NCBI RefSeq assembly: GCF_051020985.1
Contig: NC_135007.1
Location: 6,825,501-6,889,500 of the forward strand
Source: Nomia melanderi
Lineage: Eukaryota > Arthropoda > Insecta > Hymenoptera > Halictidae
DNA: 64,000 nucleotides
Reading direction: 5' to 3'
Shown: positions 1-11,655 of the stretch, piece after piece
How positions within the stretch are numbered: position 1 is the first letter of the stretch
How the letters are laid out: the number at the start of each line of letters is the position of its first letter
The notes under the pieces: generated by a model
Told to the model about the DNA's origin: nothing
The model's input: only the letters and a program-made list of their open reading frames with translations
Database searches by the model: none
Position numbers and translations under genes: made by a program

Positions 1-10
1 ATACATAATT

Positions 11-89
11 TTACTCTGGTATAAAGTAATAAGTGAATATTGAAATACTGATTTTGGGAAAAGAACTTCCCTGCCAATCTAATGATACA
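11..89 (-). other. Candidate terminal exon of the 148-5572 gene
   Basis: After the donor at 142-147, the minus strand has a pyrimidine-rich acceptor (TTTTCCTGATTTCCAG) ending at position 90. A phase-2 compatible frame of 25 residues then runs to TAA at 11-13. The implied intron is only 55 nt, and the residues do not resemble the rest of the protein. Another Gln-rich exon beyond the window edge is at least as likely. Confidence 0.2.
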
Positions 90-147
90 CTGGAAATCAG
101 GAAAATATCGGAAAATCCTTCATTAGTGAAAGAATTTATAAACATAC

Positions 148-3100
148 CTGAACTGTTCAGGAATTCCATTGATGTGTGGAGTTTGCTGCTGGAATTTCAG
201 GATTTGTTGCAGTTCAGGAGGCAGACGGGTAGAGTAATGAAGCTGTGGCTCGGGCGGTGGTTGTTGCGGTGCCTGTCTGTGTCCTTGCGCTTGACGTTTC
301 TGCCTTGATGGAATACGAGCTTTTCCACGGGATGGAGGACGTCGTGGTTCAGGAACATATTGCTGTTGTTCTTCGGCTGGATACTGAGGCTGTTGCTGTT
401 GCGCCCCGATTATGTTTTCGTATCTGTGAAATCCAGAATTCTTGTAGTAACGATAAATTTTCATGAAATATAATATATATACATTATGTCGTCATGCAAC
501 AGTATTCTTAAATAACTCTTCTGACAAGTCTGAACACTTTCTCTGTTAAACTTATCCTACGACATTAACCCAATGAATCTACATTACTCCTAACTTCTGA
601 GCAGAAAACTCGAAAATAAATAAATAAATCAAGCTATCCAAATTCCCTTTAGTATAATTATTTTATAATCATCAATAATACAATGATTATGCTAAAATAA
701 ATAAGGTTATCTACGTTCAATTCAACATAATTGTTTTATAGTTATTGGCTATACAATAGTTATACCGTATACTGTAAACTATTTCACAAGAGTTTCAATA
801 GACATTACCTAAAGGGCTCTGGGATGATATTCAGGTAAGGGAGCATCTTTTGAAACTGAAACAGTTGTTTGATATCCGCGGGTGCGTTTTCGTATGGCTG
901 CGCCGGTGGCAGTATGGGTTCATATGACTGAGCTTGCGGCTGTGGTTGTGCTGCTTGTTGCGGACGAGCGTGTGCTCGTTGTCGCTGGGGCGCTACTCGC
1001 GGTGCACTGGCTTGGACTTCCGAATATTGCGGTTGCGATTGCGACGATGGCCGCACTGCTCGGTCGTATGATCTCCAATTCACCCTCAAACCTTTCAAAT
1101 AGTATCATTATCGTGAGTATCGTAACCCCATTGCAAATCTAGTTTTCGTAAACCATTAACCTCTTCTCCAAGGAGAATTATCAAATAGTTCTTAGCGCTG
1201 AACAGGTTTTAGACCTTAACAGAATTTTAATTACTTGTACAGTTACAGTGAAAAAGTAATATAATATTTTTCGAAGCAAGAAATCAGAAATAGGGACAAG
1301 TTACTCTCTGATTTTTTGTTTACACGCTGAAGAACGTTGATGCAGTAATAATATAAAAATAATTTCTTAAGCGGTAATTCGGTAACGAATATACACTGCT
1401 AGTCAAAAGTATCGGACCATTTGATATGTAATGTCAGAAATTAAAAATTATATATCTTATAAATATATAAAATAAAATAATAAAAATTATATCTTTATAT
1501 TTGACTAATACACACATGTCCATATTCTTTTATCATACACAAAAATTCCCCAATTAAAGTTATTTATAAAACATGAAAGTTTTTATATATATATATATAT
1601 ATGTTCTCAAACATTCGCTCTTAATCTCTCATTCTGGGTTACTTGCCCGTCATCTATTTACTACTAGGCAACCTACATCCTTACACTCTACAACCTGCTC
1701 GGAAAACGCGCCTAACGGTTTGGCTTCTTACAGTAACGTCACTTACTTTAATGTACATTCTACCAACATCTAAATACTGAAACTATATATCTACATATTT
1801 GAGTTCTATCCCTTAATTTATGGCTCGATTTAAAAGTTCTATGATTAAATAGTAATTACAATAATAATTAAAGTCTGATATATTCTACTGTCACTTACCA
1901 CTGGGATCGTTGTATTGAAGCGATTTCGTAGAAGGATTGCCATCATAAGAACCCTGAATTACGGAGTGACCATCCGTTGCTCCTTGAATATTATATGCAG
2001 GAGGTGGCGCTGGATGGATATATCTATCAGCGCCAGCAGCAGTGGCAGGCTGTATGTTGTAATTCGAATGACCATCGCTACCAGCTTGAACATTAGAGTA
2101 ACTGTCACTAGCGCCTTGAATATTAGAGTGACTGTCACTAGCGCCTTGAATACTGAAGCCTCCAGTCGATGGAGCTGAAAAATGAAAATTAAATATAATT
2201 GTATAAAGAAGTAGCATGAAATTAACAGAAGTATCGAAGATATTTTGTTAATCGTGTAACAGTATCAATGCCTTAAATAATTCATTACCACGATGCCCAC
2301 TGTATTCGACTTTTCCTTCGCTATCCACTGACAAACTCTCAGCTGCTCGACTCCCGTCACTCGCTCCTTGTATTCGGAATTGTGCTAAGCACATGGGAAG
2401 TGCTATTAGCAATATAACCTGTAAATTATAATAGTTATTTTATATATATATATATATATAATTATTAATATATTTGTCATTTGGTCATCGTACACTGTTC
2501 GATTTGAATTTGAAGATTACAAAAAGCAGATAATAAGTTTTGATTTATTAATTTGTCGTGTTAAATATATCAATTAATTTAATATCGATAGCTGTCATTG
2601 GAGTATAGTTTAATTTTATTCGGATGTTAATTTCGATCCAGTTTAATTCATGAAAGTATGGATACAAGGATTACATGAATAACGGACAAGGTTTAAACAA
2701 CTTCGATCTCGTGTACTTGTCTGGCTGCATAATATCGGATTTTGGTCATAGTATTATCTAATACAAGAGAACTTGATTCTGGAGCAAGTACAATTATGCA
2801 CGGACTGCTTTGTACCGAACTGGTATATATGGCATTGCATCTCGCGAAAGGTACAACATAGCTGTAGGCGAAAGTTGCAATTTCTGGTCTAGGAATTGAC
2901 TGGGTCGTTAATTATATATCATGTCCTGTTAATAATTTCCCTTCCTAGGAACGTAGCAGTTAAACTGATATTTTTACATAAAAGTCGCCAAGTTGTTAAA
3001 ATCAGTGACATTCTTTCAAATTCTAAAGGAAACGAGTGGAATTAAAATAAAAATGTAATTTACTTCAATATTGGCTGCACTATCATTAGATATTTCTATT

Positions 3101-5572
3101 TTAAAAAGATTAATACCCTCTTATGAATTCTTTTTATCGTTCCATATTAATTTTTTAAAATTCTTTTCTTATGTCTTTCTTGTTTAATACTTCAAACAAT
3201 AATTTTCAAATATCTATCATTAATTTATTATTTCAGGTTAGTAAATACTAAATTGATTCTTTTAAGTTTTAAAGCAAGCGAGTAATATATAATAACTTAT
3301 TATTTATTAAAGCTTTACAATAACTTATTATTTATTAAAGCTTTATAATAACTTATTATTTATTAAAGATTTATAATAACTCAGTATTTATCAATCGTTT
3401 GTAATAACTTATTATTTATTAATAATTTATAATAACTCAGTATTTATCTTTGATTTATAATAACTTATAATTTAGTAATGATTTATAATAACTCAATATT
3501 TATTAATGATTTATAATAACTCAATATTTATTGATGATTTATAATGACATAATATTTATTAAAGATTTATAATTACTTAGTACTTCAAAGTAGGAAACAC
3601 TAAGTTAATTCTTATAACGCGTGCAAAATATTTAGTTAAAAACTGATGGCCGGCTCACTGGCAACTAGGGCAACGCGGACGCATTTAATTGGACATCACG
3701 TTGATGTAATTCCGGTACGGAGGGGAATGCACCGTGTCTTTGACCGGCGAACGCAGTTTCCGTAATCGGAAAAAGGTGACGCGAGGGAGCCTTTACCACC
3801 GAACATTCCAGCATTGCGGTAAGAAAAAGGAACGAAACCTATCTGGAAACCGGGACTAAGTTACCACGGTGCAACGATCTGGCTCACCGTCGCAGGAATT
3901 ACACGCTCACCGGTAGAAAGTGAAATATAAATTAACCGACAAGACACGCCTGGTTTCGATTATAAGAGAAAGACAAAAATACACACGTACGGAGTTACGG
4001 GCGCAACTTGTTTAGAAGTGTCACCCGAACCAGGGAAAAAAGTGGTACGGCGTATTAACAGTTCTATGGCACAGTTTTTTTCCTCTAAATTTATAGGAAT
4101 TTCATTTCAATTGGCCTTATAATTTATATAATTAAAAATGAAAGTCAATGCTACGTTGCATCGAACTATTACTCGCGAGCAATGAACTTCGAATAATCTG
4201 CATGATCTTCGGTTGAAATAAGCTGTATTATATAAATTTATTCAAATTTGTATTTGATTTTGAATATTCTTCATTGAGGAAGTTATGAATTTTATCATTC
4301 CCTTTCGTGAAAGTAATAATATTTTTCATTTGTTACGTTCTTCAACAATTAATTCACTATTTAATAGGGTATTTCCTTTCAGGAAATATAATACTGTAGC
4401 TAAAGTAAACTGCGACCGCAAAGATAGAGTACGCAGAATTCCATTTCACTCGACTTCTCTGACCAGTATTGATCAAGATCGTTATCTTCCACTCTCCGAT
4501 TTATAATCATTGCACAGATCAATTAAACTGGGCGTGAATAAAATTATGTCGATGTCAAGCTTGTTACACATTCTCGCGCTATATGAAAGTGAAGCATTTC
4601 CAATTCGATTAATCTCATTAATCGAGGTTAGGCACTGATTTATATTCAAATATTCCGTGCCTGTGAAAATGTTTTTGATTTATCTCTAATATAAAACTGA
4701 AACGGTATCGCTAGATTATACTTTTCCTTTATTCATTCACATAAACTTCTTTCGTTTCATTGATTTATGCTTAGAGTGAAATCCAGAGGAATAAATTAAT
4801 AATATATCTACCTAAGTAATTTCCAGAATTTCAGGTGTTCGAAATGAATCTTCTAAATTGCCTTATTCCTCTGCATTTATTTAACACGTTAAATATAATA
4901 TAACTTCTTCTATTGCTAATAATTAAAGCGGAGGTAATCGACGAATAATCAAAAAGCATGACTTCAATTTTCAATCAAGAAGAAACACAATACACAAAAT
5001 AAAATCTACAATATCACAATCACAAAATTTCAATTCGTAATTCAAATCCAACAGAATAATTATAAACAGGAACATAAATTTCAAATTCGGTCTACGTGAT
5101 ACCGAATTTCGTAACACCAACAGTAACCTTTTACGTAACAGAACAATGTCACGACCAATTTAATAGAATAATCACGAGAACACAACAGCGTCAAAATTAA
5201 TTCCAAGTTTCCCCCGCTAGCGAGTGCTTTTCGATTAATTAATCCACGAACATGTTGGTAAATTACGGAGTACATCGGTGAAATCCAAGAGCATACGTGA
5301 CGTCTCGCAGCAATTACCCGCACGTAACCCGTCTATGTGCTTAGCTTTACGGCACACGATTTGTATCACTATCTCGATCGAAACTCGAGATCAGAATTTT
5401 TTCTGACAAACAGCTTTCTTCCACTTACCTCCGCTTAAATCTCGCGAGAGGAAAGATGTAGGAAGAAAAACCGGCGAACAACGATATATCCGGGGAAAAA
5501 GGGGAAGTGAAACTGTTCGAAAAACTCGTGAATCTTGTTGAATGCGGAAGATTTACTTACGAGCAAATTCAT
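148..5572 (-). CDS. Secreted Gln/Pro-rich cuticle-type protein, five exons seen, 3' end unresolved
   Basis: Exons on the minus strand: 5561-5572, 2289-2418, 1899-2174, 809-1091 and 148-423, all with GT-AG borders and matching phases (0,1,1,2,2). They give about 325 codons before the left edge. The first 17 residues (MNLLVILLIALPMCLAQ) form a signal peptide. Exon 3 encodes repeats of the type IQGASDSHSN and ends at YNDPSG. Exons 4 and 5 are Gln/Pro-rich and each ends in a related block (ADIKQLFQFQ...IIPEPFR; PELQQILKFQ...GIPEQFR), which looks like a duplicated exon pair. The likely role is an extracellular structural protein of cuticle or another chitinous matrix. This is inferred from composition, the signal peptide and the neighbouring RR-1 gene. 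No full chitin-binding domain is visible. The gene probably continues past the left edge, or ends in the small candidate exon at 11-89. Confidence 0.72.
1393..1420 (+). mobile_element. Possible single terminal repeat of a Tc1-like element
   Basis: The stretch ACACTGCTAGTCAAAAGTAT, followed by CGGACCA and preceded by TA, resembles the ends of Tc1-family transposons. No matching inverted end or transposase was seen nearby, so at most this is a remnant in intron 4 of the cuticle-type gene. Confidence 0.22.
2419..5560 (-). other. Large first intron of the 148-5572 gene
   Basis: This 3.1-kb intron separates the 12-nt start exon from the signal-peptide exon. It holds a (TA)n run near 2441-2460, the 28-bp minisatellite at 3292-3590 and no open frame resembling a protein. 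A large intron after a tiny first coding exon is common in insect cuticle genes. Confidence 0.6.
3292..3590 (+). repeat. 28-bp AT-rich minisatellite, about 10.5 copies
   Basis: Ten units of 28 bp follow each other from 3292 to 3571, then a decayed partial unit. The unit reads ATAACTTATTATTTATTAAA plus GATTTATA. The first three units are closest to each other. Later ones carry shared changes (ACTCAGTATTTATC or ACTCAATATTTATT), which points to local rounds of duplication. Confidence 0.9.
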
Positions 5573-5645
5573 GGTGAGAAAGCAGGCTGCTCGATGCGTT
5601 CAAGGGTGGAGTGTTTCTGAGGCGGCCGCGCCGTCACCGGAACAA

Positions 5646-5652
5646 CTTTATA
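5646..5652 (-). promoter_or_regulatory. TATA box of the 148-5572 gene
   Basis: TATAAAG on the minus strand lies about 74 nt upstream of the ATG at 5572. It leaves room for a 5' leader of roughly 40-50 nt. The same spacing is seen at the RR-1 gene at 22 kb. Confidence 0.6.
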
Positions 5653-8600
5653 GGCGGCCACGTAAAAGGCGCCATTCGGCGACGGGGATGTGACTTCTTG
5701 TCCCACCTCCACAGGCCTCCGCATTATCGGCTGGCCGGCACTGTTCCACGGAACAGTTTTTCCAGCTCACGGATTTTGTACCACACTGTTCGTGAACTGT
5801 CTCGCTAGCAATCGGGTACAATCTGCAAGATTAGATTTATTGTTTATTGGTAACAATATTATTTATTTGTATTCGGTAGTTCAGGGAAATTAATGGTTCA
5901 GCATGATAAAATCGTATTTCTGGAAAAAGAGCTTTCGTGAAATGGTCTTGGATTAATTGAATAATATTAGTGATATTAGTAATCGATAAGAATGAATAGT
6001 TTTAATCATTGTTTTGGGGAAGTGAGGAATAGGTGATCACTAGCTTCTAGTCAATTGAAATGATTAGGTTTGTAAAACGTAGATTCGTAGATTTATTGGA
6101 TGGATGATCATGGTTCAGATTGTTAAGATTAGATTGCAGGCTTCATGTATTCGTGGCAAGCATGAAAGTTTGAATTGTGAAACAGTGAAGATTTCAGAAG
6201 AATTTATGAAAGTTGTGATTTCGTTTCGGACTTGTTAGGAGTTTCGAGGGAAGAAGTGAATTTTTGTTTAATTCTTGTTTTTTCGGATAATTAAGAAATA
6301 TTCGAAGTTTTAGTAAAATTATTAGAATTCTTACTGTGTGTTTGATTTGCCTGTGGACTCTGTAAATATGATTTACCGGTGATCAATACCTTTACGTATG
6401 ATAACGAAATGAATTTTTACATTGCAGAGAATGCATTCATTGGCGTTTATATATTATATGCTAATACTTGTGTCTCCAGAATGTTTAACAAGTGCACATG
6501 GTTTTTATTTGAGCAGATTGCAGAGGGTTAGCGCATGGCTAAATACATGTCAGAAGGTAATTGGTACACTACAAAGCGCAGCTGAACGCACTTTATATAC
6601 CTCGGTTTCTCTTTACTTGTTATGGGTTGTGTACGATTGCATCCTCGGAAAATGTTGAAGGTATCACCGTGGAATGCGATTCAGAGATACGTTTCCCAAG
6701 AGGATACTATTCAAAGGTTACTGTGTAATGGCTGCACGCTCAATTAATGCACTTATGTGCATGGGACTTAGGTAACACTTAAAAGGGAATAATACAAATG
6801 TAATTGATTCCTAGAAAGTGTTCCATAAAAACCGTACACAAACGAGGAATACTGTGAGACCGCCGGAAACTATTCCACGCTACTGCAACTGCTACAGTTT
6901 TCGATGGGCAATAAAAAGTAATCCTTCGGTTGCATCACTATCGAGTTAAAACATTTTTATTTAACGAAGAATTATGATTACAGAAAGTTGCTTGAAACAT
7001 ACATAAAATAAGTGTCTACTATAAAAGCAGATAATATGAAATATTTTTCTAACGTATTTGTTAAACCAATTACACGTGTGTGTTTCCGTTTACTTAAACA
7101 AGGAACACATACGTCAATCCCAACTAAAAAAACCTTACACCTATAAATAATTTAAGTTTGACTTCATTTCTGCAAATTTCCTTCGCACATAAAATATTAT
7201 AATCCTTCATTATATTCTTTTACCGGTAATCATCGATGCATACGCTGTCAAAGATTCAAAAAGAAAGTGGATACTCATAAAAAGCAAGTGCAGTAAACCC
7301 TTATGTAACATCACGCTTGGCAGGAAATCATTCATCTCCGCATTAGAGAATATACTTAAGGTTTTCTTTATGATGGTGCACTCCTATTTGTATGCAAATA
7401 ACCATATATATATATATTGTATATACATTATTGTATATACATATATAAAATATATATACATATAACACACACATACACAGAGGAAAAGGGAAAAGTAGAG
7501 TTTTAACGATGAAATTGGTACATCTTGCAAGATAGGGTAACATCCGGCTATTTTTTTACCAGGATGAGAGTTATGCACCTTGGAAAAGTGATTTTTATCT
7601 GGTTACATACCGTGCCGTTTCAATGGCAGTTCGGTGAACTCTAAAAAGTCCCAGTGAATTATACATTCACGCAAAGGAGTTGTGCAGAAACGAAAGTTGC
7701 AGCGCACCGCGCAAGATCGTGCGCATAGTCCCAATTGCCGAGAGTAAATGCGAATCGGTGCAGAATGCGTGAAGGCCAGCAAACCGATTCGCGTGGTCTT
7801 CCTTGTTCAGGGAAACGGCACTTCCGTTACCAATCACGCTAATCAAACAATTTCAATGGACACACCGATTTTCTTTTAATCCTACGAGCTAAATATCTTA
7901 TTAAAATCAGTAAATCAGTCGCTTGAGCGAGTGCATTTAATGAATTTCATAAATTAATTAGAAAAACAGGTCCACGCTCGACTTCCTCGTGATGAAAAAC
8001 GAATACTTTGAACTTTCGAAGGGAAAGAAATATAATAAACGCAACTTGTCTCGATCCATGATAAATCTCTTTATGGAATTCAGTGAAATCGACACCACCA
8101 CCGTTACAATTCCGTATTAAATTCTGATCTTTACAAGAAGAACTATTTATCTCTTTCCTCGCGGAAACGGGACGCTAAATACTGCGATTCCGAGTAAAAT
8201 TCAATTCATTGCGAGACTACTATGCACCTTTTCCTTTTACTTGCGAAATGTGCGTTCTAAGCGGTACACATCTGAAAATATAAGATTCCTTCACCTTGTT
8301 CGATTATCTCACTTCCTATCGCTAACACGAAAAACCACGTAACGATATCTATTTTTCCTACATTCGATCATAGTTCTATTTTCTCTTTAACGTTTAATTC
8401 ACTCTTAACACCAGGAAAGATCAACCATACCAAACCTCGGTAAAAAAGAAACGGTCTCGTAATTTTCTGAAATTTCATTACCAAAAACTTACGTTTGCTT
8501 GCAATCGTCGCATTATTTCTTCTCTTCTAATTAACATTAAAACCACCGACCAGTCGAATTGACTTTATTCCATTTTTCGCAGAAAATCTAATTTGTAATT

Positions 8601-11600
8601 CAGTCTGTGCATTACTGAATCAATTTCATTAGTAACTTCCCAGAATAGCATTAATTACCTTTTCAATAATTGTAGAAATCAGGAATCGGTCATTTTGACT
8701 CATCTGGTAGATCTAGTTGTCCAATCGATCCCCGACAAATTCGCTTGATCTTCGAATTTTTATTCATTTTTGTTCCTTGATGAGTTCCTGACAAGATATC
8801 ATCGACTTTCTCGATATACAGCCGAACAGAAACAAACAAACGAAGGAACGAAGAAACGCGTTCACTTTCGATTCGTCGACGAACATCGCCATTTTGCTGT
8901 CGACGAATCAAGCCGACATGCAGTGCGGCGAAACACACGTTTTCTGAACAAAACTTAATAACTTAAAAAGTATAGGTATTAAAAGAACATGCTTCAGAGA
9001 AAAGTGATTAGCTACACAGCTAAGCATATGATGGTTATATTTTTTTACACTATAGAAACCGGAATATATTCGCATAAAGTTATAAAAGATCAGATCTACA
9101 TCGTAAAATATTTTCCATTGTTAAAAAATCTGTATAAATATATTTAATAATGAACACAAGGTAAAAATATAAATACCTGGGAAACTTGGAATATCTGGCA
9201 ATCTTCGGATATGCTAAACAGTAGTTATCGTTCATTAAGTTTTCTAATAAAAAACATTTTGTACAGCAAGGACCCAGTTAGCAACAAATTGATAACCTTC
9301 AATTCTCGTTATGTGAATAGCCGATTTTGTTTTAGTTTTGTCCATGGGCGACCGTACAGTGCGACATCTCCATTAGAAAGGTGGAAACTGTCTTACTTTC
9401 TAACGAGGCTTAATAAGAAGAGATCGATTAACCGCCATGGCTGAGCAGGATCGCGATCCGTTCGGAGTGCGTTCTTCGTTCCATCGAGCGAAGATCTAAA
9501 TGAAATCCAGTTCGGAAGCGGGCGGTGCGCGCCGGCTTGATCCGATAGATACATAGATCGATAACCATTTCGTAACCGCAACCGAGGTTACTTTTACGCC
9601 GGAAGTTGCGTTCACGCGCTGCTTCCACTCGCGATCGCGAAAGGCAACGGTCACGTGGAAATGGGAAACGATTCTCGTCGAGCGACGCGTTCAAATAGAA
9701 TTTGCCCGATGATATTTGGCCAGGCGAAAGAAATAGAAAGCGGATTTAACGGGCACACACTTTTCACGACGATTGCCGGGATATAAAACAGTTTATTAAC
9801 ACTTTACCTATCGGTGTCCGAAAATAGTTGAACCTCCTGTAACGCTATTGATACGTTAATGTCTCACGATTTCAATATTAAACATTATAATATTAAACTG
9901 TTTGCAAATAATCATCGTTTAATCGACTGAGTTATAGTAATTCGATTTGATCGGAGTCACCGGTAACCCCCATGGCATTCAACGTGCTAAAATATTCCTA
10001 GCGTTTCACGTTTACGAATTTCGCGTGAAATTTCCCTTTTGAGTACTGTAGTAATTTGTATTAAGCTGGTCCTCTATTTTTATCAGGCTCTTATGGAAGA
10101 TTTCACATTCGTGGTTATTTTTCGGTAATTTTTTAAATAGGGGGTTCTACTATAATCCAATTTTTTACAGCTATACTTGTCTACTGGGGTCTGAAAAATC
10201 GGATTTTCGATGGTAACGGTTGTCAACCGAAATTTTTCAAAATTAATCCTTGGAAATTGAATAAACATTGTACAGTAAATCCGAGAAGGATGGCCAAATT
10301 TTTTAAAAAGAACTATTATATTAGAAATGTCATTGATATGTAACAAAAGAAGAAAATATTTATGAAAGTAAATATATATACGAAAGATAGTTACATAGGC
10401 CTCTGTGAAAAAATCAATATACCACTAAAAACAATTAAAAACATAGACATTTGATAGTCTAAATGAGATGGGGTAGTTTCACTAGAAATTATATTATCGA
10501 TTATGGTATTTTTCACAGGTTGATCGTGTTATCAGATCTCCGTACGCACCAAATACTTCGCAATTACTCCCTTTTGTAATGAATCAAATAATACGTCGCC
10601 GACAGGTGAAGTGTGAACAATGCGATGGTTCACGGGAACAGGGGATTATTACTGTTTTTGCTAGGTACGCGTTATCGACACGTTCGTCGATGCATAATTA
10701 AAGGTAGACGTTTATGTGTGTATTAAAAGGCAATTTCTTTTTTTGTAAACTATATATAGTAGTTACATATAAATTAGTGTCTTCGATTGAAAGGTTTTGT
10801 CATGTAAACCTCGTCAGGGGAATTAATGGTGTGTGTGGAACAATTTAATACTATAACTGTAACATTGATTGAGAAATGTAACGAGTATTCATGCCCGTTT
10901 AAAGCTGCTGGTAGGGTGAAAAGAAGCTTAAGCTACGGTCAGTGACGTTCCAAGTATAAAAATGTATAATTATCTCGTAAGAACAACGGGAAGTTATGTA
11001 TAGACTGCGGATTTTTCTTCAGAAAGGAGTTCTTTCGAACTGACAAATTATAATGGTGAAGACTGTATTTTACATGTTTGTGAATGCTACGAATGCATAA
11101 AATCTGCAGTATAATTACGAAACTATATCTTTAAGATATCAAGACGTTGGTATCCAATTTCTCAACTTCACAAGAAACGTTGCATGTTTGAGGAACTCTA
11201 TCACCCATGCCAATTAATTCAATTATAAAACTTGACATTAATAATTTCATTGTTCATTCGTTCTATTTTTGTATTATCTTTCAGTTAACCATGGATTTTA
11301 CGCATTGTATCTGAAATCTGATAAATTGAGCAAACAAATTCTCATTTCAATTTTCGTGAATTATTCTGCAAAAATCAAGACACGTTTGCACAAACATCCG
11401 CAATCTACTTGTCAGTACATAAAAAACTTCATTGAAACACTGAAGTTCATACAAATGCAAATTGCATGCACCAAGTAAAAAGGAGGACGGTGTACAGCTC
11501 GAATATAAGAAAGGATCATCAAAAGTACACCAAGTTAACAAATATATCCTAAAGTAAAACGCCAATCACTTCTCCCGTCTCAAAATCTCTTAACTTAGGC

Positions 11601-11655
11601 GTAGTCAGTACATACTCGCTTCCACTATTCAATCCATCTCATTCCAAGTCATTGC
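5653..11655. other. Intergenic, no supported gene
   Basis: This 6-kb stretch holds only short frames without recognisable domains, a (TA)-rich microsatellite near 7408-7470 and the TTAA-flanked element at 9796-9990. The 3' untranslated region of the 11656-14893 gene must occupy part of its right end. Confidence 0.55.
9796..9990 (+). mobile_element. Short TTAA-type element, family B copy 1 (195 bp)
   Basis: It starts TTAACACTTTACC and ends GGCATTCAACGTGCTAA. The right end read in reverse (TTAGCACGTTGAATG) matches the left end of the copy at 18719. The inner part (AATAATCATCGTTTAATCGA to GGAGTCACCGGTAACC) matches that copy in the same order. The last four bases are CTAA, presumably a mutated TTAA. 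Confidence 0.6.

Noticed and set aside
6422..6658. 78-codon frame with a hydrophobic start and an acceptor-like TTGCAG just before the ATG
   Set aside because: No partner exon, family resemblance or promoter was seen. The evidence is too thin to call a gene.
10083..10346. 87-codon minus-strand frame
   Set aside because: Open but without recognisable domain, signal peptide or splice context. Probably chance in AT-rich DNA.
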